Below are positions 28,327-37,685 of a stretch of 64,000 nucleotides of DNA, piece after piece. Position numbers and translations under genes: made by a program. The notes beneath the pieces are model-generated. The model did not search any database. It was given only the letters and a program-made list of their open reading frames with translations, and was not told the origin of the DNA. Source of the DNA: Polynucleobacter sp. JS-Safj-400b-B2 (GTDB lineage: Bacteria > Pseudomonadota > Gammaproteobacteria > Burkholderiales > Burkholderiaceae); assembly GCF_018881975.1 (NCBI RefSeq), contig NZ_JACVPJ010000001.1, positions 186,001 through 250,000 on the forward strand. Direction: 5' to 3'. Each line of letters starts with the position of its first letter. The first letter of the stretch is position 1.

Positions 28327-28527
28327 ATGTTGAGTTTGAAAGTATCTGGTATGACCTGTGGAGGCTGCATTAATGCTGTAACTCGGGCAATTCAGGCTGA
28401 GGACCCGCAAGCAAAAGTGCAGGGGGATTTGGCGAGTCAGACTATCACGCTCGAAACGACCTTAACTCCTGCTCAGGCAAGTCAGTTGGTAACAGACGCT
28501 GGATTTCCTGTAACAAATGTAGCCTAG
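28327..28527 (+). CDS. CopZ-like heavy-metal chaperone
   Basis: The 66-residue protein is a single HMA domain with the metal-binding motif SGMTCGGCINAVTRAI at the N-terminus. It should carry cuprous copper to the divergently encoded ATPase. Its size and beta-alpha-beta pattern are those of CopZ/Atx1 proteins. The 51-bp divergent gap presumably holds both promoters. Confidence 0.9.
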   Translation: MLSLKVSGMTCGGCINAVTRAIQAEDPQAKVQGDLASQTITLETTLTPAQASQLVTDAGFPVTNVA

Positions 28528-28653
28528 AGCGCATTGATATTGGCGCCGATAAGCAATTTTTTGCTGGCGCGGTTAATCTACCCGTTATTCACAATTAAGT
28601 AATTCATCATTCTGAGGTCATAGCCTCAGATTTGCACATCATAGGAGAAGGTA

Positions 28654-29742
28654 GTGTCAGTTACTGTAGAGGCTGTGCAAGGCGCACTCAAAAACTTAGT
28701 CGATCCCAACACCAAGGTTGATTTTGTTACTGCAAAGAATATTAAAAATCTTCGCGTAGAGGATGGCAATGTTTCTTTGGATATCGTGCTGGGCTATCCC
28801 GCTAAGAGTCAGTTTGATGCAATTCGTAAATCAGTGATCAATGCATTGCGTGAGCTACCAGACGTAAAGAATGTTAGCGCTAATATCTCCAGTCAAATTG
28901 TTGCGCATGCAGTGCAGCGTGGCGTCAAGTTATTGCCTGGTGTTAAAAATATTATTGCGGTAGCCAGCGGTAAGGGTGGGGTAGGGAAGTCCACAACAGC
29001 TGTGAACCTGGCTTTAGCACTTGCTGCTGAAGGTGCGCAGGTCGGCATTTTAGATGCGGATATCTATGGACCCAGCCAGCCAATGATGTTGGGTATTACT
29101 GGTAGACCAGACTCAATTGAAGAAAATACGATTGAACCAATGGAAGCTTATGGTTTACAGGCAAGTTCGATTGGTTTTTTAATTGACGATGATGCGCCAA
29201 TGGTATGGCGTGGTCCAATGGTGACCTCTGCGCTAGAGCAGTTGCTTCGTCAAACCCGTTGGCGTGATTTGGATTACCTCATTGTGGATATGCCGCCTGG
29301 TACAGGTGATATCCAACTGACTTTAGCGCAAAAGGTTCCCGTTACTGGATCCGTCATCGTGACAACGCCTCAGGATATTGCTTTGTTGGATGCGCGTAAG
29401 GGCCTGAAGATGTTTGAGAAGGTGGGAGTACCTATCATTGGCATTATTGAAAATATGAGTACTTATGTGTGCACTAAGTGTGGACATGAAGAGCACGTAT
29501 TTGGCACTGGCGGCGGTGAAAAAATGTGTAAAGAGTATGCAGTAGATTTCTTGGGCTCTTTGCCGTTGAACCTTTCGATTCGTGAGCAAGCTGATGCGGG
29601 GCGTCCAACGGTAGTGGCTGATCCAGATGGCGCAATTAGTGCGGTCTATAAAGGCATTGCTAGACAGGTTGCTATTCGTGTTGCTACTCTATCAAAAGAC
29701 ATGAGCAGTAAGTTCCCGAGCATTGTGGTTCAGAACACTTAA
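28654..29742 (+). CDS. apbC: Iron-sulfur cluster carrier protein ApbC (Mrp/NBP35 family)
   Basis: ApbC is a P-loop ATPase that binds and delivers [4Fe-4S] clusters. The 362-residue protein has an N-terminal DUF59/MIP18-like region (residues about 1-95), the Walker A GKGGVGKSTTAVNLA and Walker B VDMPPGTGD. A CxxC pair in TYVCTKCGHEEH near the C-terminal part binds the cluster at the dimer interface. The start is a GTG at 28654 preceded by GGAGAAGG. The next gene begins 14 bp downstream, so it may feed clusters to the formate dehydrogenase proteins. Confidence 0.93.
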   Translation: MSVTVEAVQGALKNLVDPNTKVDFVTAKNIKNLRVEDGNVSLDIVLGYPAKSQFDAIRKSVINALRELPDVKNVSANISSQIVAHAVQRGVKLLPGVKNIIAVASGKGGVGKSTTAVNLALALAAEGAQVGILDADIYGPSQPMMLGITGRPDSIEENTIEPMEAYGLQASSIGFLIDDDAPMVWRGPMVTSALEQLLRQTRWRDLDYLIVDMPPGTGDIQLTLAQKVPVTGSVIVTTPQDIALLDARKGLKMFEKVGVPIIGIIENMSTYVCTKCGHEEHVFGTGGGEKMCKEYAVDFLGSLPLNLSIREQADAGRPTVVADPDGAISAVYKGIARQVAIRVATLSKDMSSKFPSIVVQNT

Positions 29743-29756
29743 GGCCTCGAATATTT

Positions 29757-30290
29757 ATGCGCTTTGCAGTTTTAATGCGTAAACAAAACTTGGATAACCC
29801 ATGGGTCTCATACCGCTGGGTTCCTCAGGAGGTCTTGCCCGATTTTGGGCAATTTAATAGTAACCAAAGCAATTCCATCTGGGGTCAGTTCCTTGGGCGA
29901 GATGATGATGGCGAATCCTGGTTATTCACAGGTTATGAGCTTGACCTTTTTCCGGATGAGGCTGAGGGCTACTATCTCAATGTTTCTGCTAAATCTCCAA
30001 GTTGGTTTGTGATGTGGCGTCTAGAAGAAGGCGTTGAGCGTTATATCGATGAACAATCTATTTCCTTGGCCAAAGCCGAAACCACTTTTGCCGTGCCACA
30101 TCGTATTTGCGTAAGCTATAACGAAGCTGCACGGTTGCTTGATGGCGGTGAGTCGGTTGATACCGTTCCCATGATTGACGAGCATGCCGCTTGGTTGCAA
30201 GAGTACGTCAATGACAATTACCGGCCAGAACCTAAAAAACGTCATAAGCCTGCTTCATTTAAGGGTGCCGAGCGCCCTAGGGAGGAATAA
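29757..30290 (+). CDS. DUF3305 protein of the formate dehydrogenase cluster
   Basis: The 177-residue protein matches DUF3305, with NPWVSYRWVPQEVLPDF, FTGYELDLFPDEAEGYYLN and a segment RICVSYNEAARLLDGGE. The family is of unknown biochemical role and nearly always found with membrane formate dehydrogenase genes in betaproteobacteria. The C-terminal tail is basic and proline rich. Its stop overlaps the next start as TAATG, indicating translational coupling. Confidence 0.85.
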   Translation: MRFAVLMRKQNLDNPWVSYRWVPQEVLPDFGQFNSNQSNSIWGQFLGRDDDGESWLFTGYELDLFPDEAEGYYLNVSAKSPSWFVMWRLEEGVERYIDEQSISLAKAETTFAVPHRICVSYNEAARLLDGGESVDTVPMIDEHAAWLQEYVNDNYRPEPKKRHKPASFKGAERPREE

Positions 30291-30874
30291 TGGCTGATGG
30301 ATTTCTGGGTCGTTGGTCTAAGCGCAAGGCGGGGAAAGAAGTCGGCGAAGTTGAGCTGCCAGAAAAAAAGCTAGAGATCCCTAAGCAATCCACGCAATCA
30401 TCATCTGTTGAGATAGTTCCAGAGCAAGTTGCGCCACCTGCGAACTTGGACGATGTGGCCAAGATCGATCGTTTGGATCCGGATTTTTCTGCTTTTATGA
30501 AACCGGACGTAGACCCAGCAGTTCAACAAGCCGCCCTCAAGAAAATGTTTACTGATCCTCACTTCAACATCATGGATGGATTGGATATCTATATTGATGA
30601 CTACAGCAAGCCTGATCCACTGCCGCCTGGCATGCTCGAGAGAATGGTTCAGAGCGATATGCTCAATCTGTTTAGCAAGTCGAGCGAAGAGATTGCTCAG
30701 GATTCCCAGCTAAGTGTGAGTGAGATGCCAAACCCAAAGATACAAGGCGACGCATTGGCAGCGCAACAGCAAAGTGATTTAACATCCACACAACCAATAC
30801 CCGCCCCATTGGAAGAAGTGCCGAATGATGCGCTCAATGAGTCATCAATTCTGCCTAAACAGAAAAAAACCTAA
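30290..30874 (+). CDS. DUF3306 protein of the formate dehydrogenase cluster
   Basis: The 194-residue protein starts MADGFLGRWSKRKAGKEV, the usual start of DUF3306, followed by a low-complexity region. The most conserved part is LDPDFSAFMKPDVDPAVQQAALKKMF and FNIMDGLDIYIDDYSK, here given in separate short pieces. No catalytic motif or membrane segment is seen, and it may be an assembly factor. It sits between the DUF3305 and polyferredoxin genes. Confidence 0.82.
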   Translation: MADGFLGRWSKRKAGKEVGEVELPEKKLEIPKQSTQSSSVEIVPEQVAPPANLDDVAKIDRLDPDFSAFMKPDVDPAVQQAALKKMFTDPHFNIMDGLDIYIDDYSKPDPLPPGMLERMVQSDMLNLFSKSSEEIAQDSQLSVSEMPNPKIQGDALAAQQQSDLTSTQPIPAPLEEVPNDALNESSILPKQKKT

Positions 30875-30885
30875 GAAGATAGCGC

Positions 30886-32976
30886 ATGAGTCAAAAATTA
30901 GTCTGTAACTGCAATGGCACCATGCCCCTAGATGCAAAAGAAATGGGTGTGCCGATTCATCAATCCTTATGCAGGCAAGAAGTCGGATCTTTTTTAAAAG
31001 CACTAGACGGTTCTGATTCATTGGTAATAGCATGTACTCAAGAGGGCGCGCTTTTTAGTGAGTTGGCTGATCAAGCTGGAAAGCCTTTGGTTGCACCACT
31101 GCGTTTCGTGAACATTCGAGAGGTTGCCGGCTGGACGCAAGAAGCTAAAACATCTGGTCCGAAAATTGCAGCATTGCTGGCTTTGGCGGATATGCCTGAG
31201 GCTGAGCCTGTTCCGGCGGTTAATTATGAAAGCCAAGGCAGACTATTGATCGTTGGAGCTGGCCCCCAAGCCATTCCTTGGGCTGAAAAACTGAGCCCAT
31301 CTTTAGATGTTTCTGTTTTATGTACTGAGCCAGGCGACTTGCCGCTTACTCGCAGCTATCCAATCTTTACTGGTGTTGTGACTAAGTTGGATGGTTATTT
31401 AGGAAATTTTTCGGTTAACTGGGATCTGCAAAATCCGATTGACCCAGAGATGTGCACTCGCTGCGGTGCTTGCGTTGAAGTCTGTCCTGAAGGTGCTATT
31501 GATCTTTCCTTTCAGATTGATTTAAGTAAATGTAAATCTCATCGTGATTGCGTAACTGCTTGTGCTGGTATAGGCGCGATTTCTTTTGATCGAAAAGAGC
31601 GTGAGCGTAATTCAGAATTTGATCTCATCTTAGATTTAAGACTAGATCCCAAAATGCGGATGAGCCAAACACCGAAAGGCTATTTTGCTCCCGGTACAGA
31701 TCCCCTGGAGCAAGCGCTAGCGGTAAATCAATTGTCAGAGATGGTGGGGGAGTTTGAGAAGCCTAAATATTTTGTATATAACGAAAAAATTTGCGCTCAT
31801 GGGCGCAATGGCAAAGTAGGCTGTAATGCTTGTATTGACGTTTGCTCAACCGGCGCCATTGGTTCAATCTTTAAAAATGGTCAGGGCACTGTAGAGGTCA
31901 ATCCAAATCTTTGTATGGGTTGTGGGGCCTGTGCTACTACTTGCCCATCCGGTGCAATGCGCTACAACTACCCAAGTGTTGCTCATCAGGGCAAAGAGCT
32001 GAAAACAGTTGCGAGTGTCTTTACCGCCGAAGCTAAAAAGATGAATCAAGCAATGGCCCCAAGCTTGCTTTTACATACCCTCAAAGCTGGCACGCAAATG
32101 ATTGATGGCCTTGGCAGGTCTTCGCACATCATGCCAAAGCGTTTTGAAGGTCTACCTTCGTTTGTTATACCTTATGGCATTGAGCACATCGCTTCAACAG
32201 GCTTGGACTTATGGCTTGGCGCTCTGACATATGGTTTTGCTGAAGTGACCTTGCTATTAAGCGGTGATGAAGATCCTGCATATCGTGCTGTACTTGAAGA
32301 ACAATTAGATTTAGCAAATAGCATTCTTAAGGCATACGGCTTTGATGAGCGTGTTCACTTGATCTTGGCGAATTCTGTTGAAGATCTGTCGACAGTATCA
32401 AAAGCAATGGGCGCACTGCGTCAGCGTGGTTCGCTTGCTCCTATATGCACACCTGCAAGTATTGGTTTATCGAATCAAAAACGCGAAACGCTAGAAGCAG
32501 CTCTAGAGCATTTGCAAAAACAGGCTAAGACCCCGTTGCCTGAAGCTGGGTCCGTACTTCCAAAGTCTTCCTTATTGGGTGGTCTGACAATTAATAAAGA
32601 TGCTTGTACCTTGTGTATGTCTTGTGTCAGCGGTTGCCCTGAGGGCGCGCTTTTAGACAACCCTGATGAGCCCATACTTTCGTTCATTGAAAAGCAGTGC
32701 GTTCAATGCGGTATCTGCGTGCAAACTTGTCCTGAGAAGGCTTTAACACTTGCTCCTCGTTTACAAACGGTGGAGCAGCGCAAGCAACGGACCACCCTAA
32801 ATGAAACACAGGCTTTCCATTGCATTAGCTGTGGCAAGCCATTTGGAACACTCAAGATGGTTGATCTCATGCTTACTAAGCTAGGTGCGCATGGCGCCTT
32901 TGCTGGTGCTGCAATGGATCGATTGAAGATGTGTAGTGATTGTCGGGTTGTAGACATGGTGAAAAAAGAAACATGA
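30886..32976 (+). CDS. Multi-cluster [4Fe-4S] ferredoxin-like protein
   Basis: The 696-residue protein has several [4Fe-4S] motif sets: CTRCGACVEVCPEGAI, CKSHRDCVTAC, CNACIDVCSTGAI, CMGCGACATTCPSGAM, CTLCMSCVSGCPEGAL and CVQCGICVQTCPEKAL, plus a C-terminal CISCGKPFG and CSDC. Between them lie hydrophobic globular segments without obvious membrane helices. In formate dehydrogenase operons of betaproteobacteria it is proposed to move electrons or help cluster assembly. The stop overlaps the next start as ATGA. Its exact role is not established. Confidence 0.85.
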   Translation: MSQKLVCNCNGTMPLDAKEMGVPIHQSLCRQEVGSFLKALDGSDSLVIACTQEGALFSELADQAGKPLVAPLRFVNIREVAGWTQEAKTSGPKIAALLALADMPEAEPVPAVNYESQGRLLIVGAGPQAIPWAEKLSPSLDVSVLCTEPGDLPLTRSYPIFTGVVTKLDGYLGNFSVNWDLQNPIDPEMCTRCGACVEVCPEGAIDLSFQIDLSKCKSHRDCVTACAGIGAISFDRKERERNSEFDLILDLRLDPKMRMSQTPKGYFAPGTDPLEQALAVNQLSEMVGEFEKPKYFVYNEKICAHGRNGKVGCNACIDVCSTGAIGSIFKNGQGTVEVNPNLCMGCGACATTCPSGAMRYNYPSVAHQGKELKTVASVFTAEAKKMNQAMAPSLLLHTLKAGTQMIDGLGRSSHIMPKRFEGLPSFVIPYGIEHIASTGLDLWLGALTYGFAEVTLLLSGDEDPAYRAVLEEQLDLANSILKAYGFDERVHLILANSVEDLSTVSKAMGALRQRGSLAPICTPASIGLSNQKRETLEAALEHLQKQAKTPLPEAGSVLPKSSLLGGLTINKDACTLCMSCVSGCPEGALLDNPDEPILSFIEKQCVQCGICVQTCPEKALTLAPRLQTVEQRKQRTTLNETQAFHCISCGKPFGTLKMVDLMLTKLGAHGAFAGAAMDRLKMCSDCRVVDMVKKET

Positions 32977-33611
32977 GCGAAATAGAAAAAGAACAGTTAG
33001 CCGCAGAAGTAGGAGATATTGGTTTGCCAGAGGACCTGGCGCGGGCAGATTTGTACGGCTTGATTGCTCGCTTTTTTCAGATGCCACCCGATCAAGAGCT
33101 CTTAGACCAAATTGCAGCAACAGCAGATCAATATGATGCTGCCGATGAGGCGCCGTTGGCTAAAGTTTGGATGGACGTGGTCGAGGTTGCTAAAAATAAT
33201 CCCGCCAAGGCTTGGCATGATGAGTTTGATTTGAATTTCATTAGCGTTGGCAAGCCCAATGTTGTTCTGAATGGCTCTTTTTACATGGCTGGTCATCTAA
33301 ACGAGAGGCCTTTAGTCAACATTCGGAATGATTTGGCTAAATTTGGGCTTGAGGCTGCTCAAGAAATTACAGAAACCGAGGATCACATATCCGCTCTTTC
33401 TGAAGTGATGCGATATCTGATAGCGGGCGATGATGTCGAAATATCAAACCTTACAAATCAAAGGGTTTTTTTTAACCAACATATTCGACCCTGGTACGAC
33501 GAACTTTGCGATGCAATAGAAGGCATTCCTGAGATGCATCTTTACCACCCAATCGCCTCTCTAACCCGAGAATTCCTAGCAATTGAAGGGCAAGGCTTTG
33601 ACATGATTTGA
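32973..33611 (+). CDS. TorD/DmsD-type molybdoenzyme chaperone
   Basis: I choose the ATG at 32973, overlapping the previous stop (ATGA); it gives 212 residues, starting MSEIEKEQLAAEVGD. The all-helical TorD-like domain is recognised from ADLYGLIARFFQMPP and WHDEFDLNFISVG, with LYHPIASLTREFLAIEG at the C-terminus. Such chaperones bind Tat signal peptides of molybdoenzymes and help cofactor insertion. The expected client is the formate dehydrogenase catalytic subunit encoded downstream, with a Tat signal. Confidence 0.88.
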   Translation: MSEIEKEQLAAEVGDIGLPEDLARADLYGLIARFFQMPPDQELLDQIAATADQYDAADEAPLAKVWMDVVEVAKNNPAKAWHDEFDLNFISVGKPNVVLNGSFYMAGHLNERPLVNIRNDLAKFGLEAAQEITETEDHISALSEVMRYLIAGDDVEISNLTNQRVFFNQHIRPWYDELCDAIEGIPEMHLYHPIASLTREFLAIEGQGFDMI

Positions 33612-33689
33612 TGTTGCACCGCAATATGCATATCACCCTAATAACTAATAGTTACACCAATATGTCAAAAATGCGATTTCCTATTACAC

Positions 33690-33703
33690 TTGACACAGAT
33701 CAA
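33690..33703. promoter_or_regulatory. FNR/Anr-like half-site pair before the Tat-protein gene
   Basis: The sequence TTGAC-ACAG-ATCAA differs from the FNR consensus TTGAT-N4-ATCAA at one position. It lies 24-37 bp upstream of the start codon of the small Tat protein, within a 115-bp gap. A class II activator position would put the transcription start inside the gene, so it may be a repressor site or chance. TTGACA could also serve as a -35, but no matching -10 is visible. Confidence 0.3.
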
Positions 33704-33726
33704 GAATACCCACACAGGAGCATGCC

Positions 33727-33948
33727 ATGACAACCAAATCCAAAGTCGCTTCAAGCGAAGAAAATAAGCCATCGCGCCGTAAGTTCTTTATTGGTGCAGG
33801 CGCCGCAGTTGGGGCTGTTGCTGTTGCTAGCCAAACCCCAGTAGGTAAGGCGGTTATCCAAGAAATTGCTGGCACCAAAGCGGTAAAAGATGTTGGTCAA
33901 ACCATGACCGCTCACATGCGCAAGTATTACGAAACCACTTTGATTTAA
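33727..33948 (+). CDS. Small twin-arginine protein of the formate dehydrogenase operon
   Basis: The 73-residue product has a twin-arginine motif, PSRRKFFIGAGAAVG, followed by a hydrophobic stretch, and a short C-terminal part (HMRKYYETTLI). It matches the small formate dehydrogenase-region Tat target proteins that lie directly before fdhA in many betaproteobacteria. A ribosome binding site (AGGAG) lies 6 bp before the ATG. Its role is unknown; it may help assemble the exported complex. Confidence 0.85.
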   Translation: MTTKSKVASSEENKPSRRKFFIGAGAAVGAVAVASQTPVGKAVIQEIAGTKAVKDVGQTMTAHMRKYYETTLI

Positions 33949-34022
33949 TGATCTTTATTAACGATCTTTAATTTGCTTTAACTGTTATTCAATAAATAAA
34001 AAAACTTTCTCAGGGACAACAT

Positions 34023-37001
34023 ATGAGTCTGACTCGTAAATCCAATACCCCACAAAGCAGTCGTTCAACATCACGCCTGATTGGCAGCTTGTCACGTGGC
34101 TTAAAAGCTGCCGTGCCAACGATGGATCGCCGCTCATTCCTTAAGCGTTCAGGCGTAGGAGTTGGAGCCGGTATCGCTGCTAGTCAATTGAGCTTCGTGC
34201 AAAAAGCTTCTGCTGAGCAAAGTAAGGCAATGCTTGATGGCAAAGGCAAGATTGAAGTCAAGAGATCAATCTGTACCCACTGTTCCGTTGGCTGCGCGGT
34301 TGACGCTACAGTTGAAAATGGCGTTTGGGTTCGTCAGGATCCCGTGTTTGATTCCCCAATTAATATGGGCGCTCACTGTGCTAAAGGCGCTGCTTTGCGT
34401 GAGCACGGTCATGGCGACTATCGTTTACGTTACCCAATGAAGTTGGTTGATGGAAAATACCAGCGCATTTCTTGGGACCAAGCCTTAACTGAAATTACTG
34501 CACAGATGAAGAGCATTCGAGAGAAATATTCTCCGGATGCGATGTTCTTCATCGGATCTTCCAAGCACAACAATGAACAGGCCTATTTACTCCGTAAGTG
34601 GGTCTCTTTCTTTGGCACAAACAATACAGACCATCAGGCTCGTATTTGTCACTCCACAACAGTTGCCGGTGTTGCTAACACCTGGGGCTATGGTGCGATG
34701 ACCAATAGCTATAACGACATGATGAATTCCAAGGCTGCTTTGTACATTGGTTCAAACGCTGCTGAGGCTCACCCAGTTTCGATGTTGATGCTTTTGCACG
34801 CGAAAGAAAATGGTTGCAAAGTGATCGTGGTTGATCCGCGCTACACCCGTACTGCTGCTAAGTCAGACCAGTACATTCGTATTCGTTCTGGTACCGACAT
34901 TCCATTCCTATTCGGCATGCTTTATCACATCTTTAAAAACGGCTGGGAAGATAAGAAGTACATCAACGACCGTGTCTATGGCATGGACGAGATTCGCAAA
35001 GAAGTGATGGAAAAGTGGACCCCTGCTGCAGTTGAAGAGGCGTGTGGTGTTCCTGAAGCACAGGTTTACCAAGCTGCTAAAACGATGGCAATGAATCGCC
35101 CTAGTACAGTTGTTTGGTGTATGGGTCAAACCCAGCACACCATCGGTAATGCCATTGTGCGCGCTTCCTGTATTTTGCAATTGGCCTTAGGTAACATAGG
35201 TAAGTCTGGCGGCGGTACAAATATTTTCCGTGGACACGATAACGTTCAAGGTGCAACTGACGTAGGCCCTAACCCAGATTCATTGCCTGGCTACTATGGT
35301 TTGGCTGCTGGTTCATGGAAACATTTCTCAACCGTTTGGGGTGTGGACTACGAATGGATTAAAGGTCGCTATGCACCTGACATGATGGAGAAATCAGGTA
35401 CTACTGTTTCTCGTTGGGTAGATGCGGTTCTCGAGAAGAACGACATGATTGACCAACAAACAAACGTTAAAGGTTTGTTCTTCTGGGGTCATGCACCTAA
35501 CTCCCAAACTCGCGGCCTCGACATGAAGCGCGCAATGGATAAATTGGATCTTTTAGTTGTTGTTGATCCTTACCCAAGTGCTACTGCTGCAATGGCTGCG
35601 ATGCCTGCTGCAGAAGGTCAAGCAGTTAATAAGAATCGCAATGTATATCTATTGCCAGCTGCCACTCAGTTTGAAACCTGCGGCACAGCAACGGCATCAA
35701 ATCGTTCGTTACAGTGGCGTGAGAAAGTTATCGACCCATTGTTTGAGTCTGTTCCTGACCATGTAATCATGCAAGCTTTTGCTGATCGCTTAGGTTTCGG
35801 CGAAGAGCTCTCCAAGAACTACAAGATGCTCAGCACTAAATTTGCTGGTAAGCAATGGAAAGAGCCGCAAATTGAAGATATCTTGCGCGAGATTAATCGT
35901 TCATGCTGGACTATTGGCTACACGGGTCAAACTCCAGAGCGTCTCAAAGCACATATGAGAATGGTTGCTACTTTTGATCCGAAGACTTTGAAGTCACGCG
36001 GTGGCGTTGATCCTGTAACTGGATACAACACAACAGGCGACTACTATGGATTGCCTTGGCCATGCTACGGTACAGCAGCAATCAAGCATCCTGGCTCACC
36101 AAATCTGTATGACACCAGCAAGAGCGTCATGGAGGGTGGTGGTAACTTCCGTGCCAACTTCGGTGTAGAGCGTGAAGGCGTCAGCTTACTTGCTGCCGAT
36201 GGTTCCTACTCTAAGGGTTCAGCGATTACGACTGGCTACCCAGAATTCGATCACGTGCTTGTTAAGAAATTAGGTTGGTGGGATCAGTTAACCGACGACG
36301 AGAAAAAACTTGCTGAAGGTAAAAACTGGAAGACTGACTTGTCTGGCGGTATACAGCGCGTGGTGATGAAGAACGGTTGCCATCCATTTGGTAATGCAAA
36401 AGCACGTGCAGTAGTTTGGAATTTCCCTGATGCGATTCCAACTCACCGTGAAGCGCTATACAGTACAAATGCGCCAATGATGCGCAAGTACCCAACTTCT
36501 GCTGATAAGAAGAATTTCTGGCGCTTGCCAACTCTCTATAAGACTGTTCAAGATCAAAACTTGAATCAGAAGTTATATGAGAAGTTCCCAATCATTCTGA
36601 CCTCTGGTCGTTTGGTTGAGTACGAGGGTGGTGGTGATGAGACGCGTTCTAACCCATGGCTGGCAGAACTCCAACAAGAAAACTTTGTGGAGATCAATCC
36701 AAAGGCTGCAGCGGATCGTGGCATCAAGAACTGGGATTATGTTTGGGTGAAATCGCCAACAGGCGCCAAGATCAAAGTGCGCGCAATGGTTACAGAGCGT
36801 GTTGATCAAGGAACTGCTTTCGTTCCATTCCACTTTGCTGGTTGGTGGCAGGGCGAAGACATTCGCAAATACTATCCAGAGGGTGCGGCTCCTGTAGTTC
36901 AGGGTGAAGCGGTCAACACTGCAACAACGTACGGTTACGACCAAGTGACGATGATGCAGGAGACTAAAACCACTATGTGTCAAATCGAAAAATTTGCCTA
37001 A
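34023..37001 (+). CDS. fdhA: Formate dehydrogenase catalytic (alpha) subunit, cysteine type
   Basis: The 992-residue subunit oxidises formate at a molybdenum or tungsten bis-pterin centre, probably on the periplasmic side. A Tat signal (DRRSFLKRSGVG, residues 35-46) follows a 34-residue leader. The N-terminal [4Fe-4S] cluster uses Cys84, 87, 91 and 119 (SICTHCSVGC, GAHCAKGAA). The metal-binding residue is Cys209 in DHQARICHSTTVAG, where E. coli FdnG has selenocysteine, so no Sec insertion is needed. The C-terminal dinucleotide-binding domain is complete (FHFAGWWQGEDI). RBS AGGGA lies 6 bp before the ATG. The following genes are the electron-transfer subunits. Confidence 0.95.
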   Translation: MSLTRKSNTPQSSRSTSRLIGSLSRGLKAAVPTMDRRSFLKRSGVGVGAGIAASQLSFVQKASAEQSKAMLDGKGKIEVKRSICTHCSVGCAVDATVENGVWVRQDPVFDSPINMGAHCAKGAALREHGHGDYRLRYPMKLVDGKYQRISWDQALTEITAQMKSIREKYSPDAMFFIGSSKHNNEQAYLLRKWVSFFGTNNTDHQARICHSTTVAGVANTWGYGAMTNSYNDMMNSKAALYIGSNAAEAHPVSMLMLLHAKENGCKVIVVDPRYTRTAAKSDQYIRIRSGTDIPFLFGMLYHIFKNGWEDKKYINDRVYGMDEIRKEVMEKWTPAAVEEACGVPEAQVYQAAKTMAMNRPSTVVWCMGQTQHTIGNAIVRASCILQLALGNIGKSGGGTNIFRGHDNVQGATDVGPNPDSLPGYYGLAAGSWKHFSTVWGVDYEWIKGRYAPDMMEKSGTTVSRWVDAVLEKNDMIDQQTNVKGLFFWGHAPNSQTRGLDMKRAMDKLDLLVVVDPYPSATAAMAAMPAAEGQAVNKNRNVYLLPAATQFETCGTATASNRSLQWREKVIDPLFESVPDHVIMQAFADRLGFGEELSKNYKMLSTKFAGKQWKEPQIEDILREINRSCWTIGYTGQTPERLKAHMRMVATFDPKTLKSRGGVDPVTGYNTTGDYYGLPWPCYGTAAIKHPGSPNLYDTSKSVMEGGGNFRANFGVEREGVSLLAADGSYSKGSAITTGYPEFDHVLVKKLGWWDQLTDDEKKLAEGKNWKTDLSGGIQRVVMKNGCHPFGNAKARAVVWNFPDAIPTHREALYSTNAPMMRKYPTSADKKNFWRLPTLYKTVQDQNLNQKLYEKFPIILTSGRLVEYEGGGDETRSNPWLAELQQENFVEINPKAAADRGIKNWDYVWVKSPTGAKIKVRAMVTERVDQGTAFVPFHFAGWWQGEDIRKYYPEGAAPVVQGEAVNTATTYGYDQVTMMQETKTTMCQIEKFA

Positions 37002-37028
37002 GTCAAAAAATAAAGTCAGGAGAACACA

Positions 37029-37685
37029 ATGGCAAGAATGAAATTTATTTGCGACACAGAGCGATGCATTGAATGCAACGGTTGTGTCACAGCCTGTAAA
37101 AATGATAATGAAGTGCCTTGGGGCGTTAATCGCCGCCGTGTTGTTACGGTAAACGATGGCATCATCGGTCAAGAAAAGTCAGTTTCAGTTGCATGTATGC
37201 ACTGTAGTGACGCTCCTTGTATGGCGGTATGTCCAGTAGATTGTTTCTACCGTACAGATGAGGGTGTTGTGCTGCACGATAAGGATATCTGTATCGGTTG
37301 CGGCTACTGCTCTTTTGCCTGCCCATTTGGCGCGCCACAGTTCTTAAGCAAGGGCGCCTTTGGTTCCCGTAGCAAAATGGACAAGTGCACATTCTGTAGC
37401 GGCGGCCCAGAAGAAAACGGCAGCGTTGCCGAGTTTGAAAAATATGGCCGTAATCGTTTGGCAGAAGGCAAGTTACCACTCTGTGCTGAGATGTGTTCAA
37501 CCAAAGCGTTGATCGGTGGCGATAGCGATATTATTTCTGGCATCTTTAATAATCGTGTTGCGACACGTGAGAAGAACGGCAAGTACCCAGGATCTAAGGC
37601 TTTTGGTTGGAATACTGCGTACGGTGGACCTGATGCACCAGCGCCTACACCAACACCTGCTGCAAAAATTCCAGGAGCTCAATAA
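37029..37685 (+). CDS. fdhB: Formate dehydrogenase iron-sulfur (beta) subunit
   Basis: The 218-residue protein is a four-cluster ferredoxin subunit: CIECNGCVTACKN, CMHCSDAPCMAVCP, CIGCGYCSFACPFG and the CTFC...CAEMCSTKAL set are visible. It passes electrons from the alpha subunit to the membrane cytochrome. There is no C-terminal transmembrane helix as in E. coli FdnH; the tail is alanine and proline rich (APAPTPTPAAKIPGAQ). It follows fdhA after 27 bp and overlaps the next gene as TAATG. Confidence 0.94.
   Translation: MARMKFICDTERCIECNGCVTACKNDNEVPWGVNRRRVVTVNDGIIGQEKSVSVACMHCSDAPCMAVCPVDCFYRTDEGVVLHDKDICIGCGYCSFACPFGAPQFLSKGAFGSRSKMDKCTFCSGGPEENGSVAEFEKYGRNRLAEGKLPLCAEMCSTKALIGGDSDIISGIFNNRVATREKNGKYPGSKAFGWNTAYGGPDAPAPTPTPAAKIPGAQ

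Noticed and set aside
33690..33695. TTGACA as a -35 promoter element for the fdh operon
   Set aside because: No acceptable -10 hexamer lies 16-18 bp downstream; the sequence there is the ribosome binding region.
34023..37001. Selenocysteine in the formate dehydrogenase
   Set aside because: The metal-binding position is a normal cysteine codon in RICHST (Cys209); no in-frame TGA is present.
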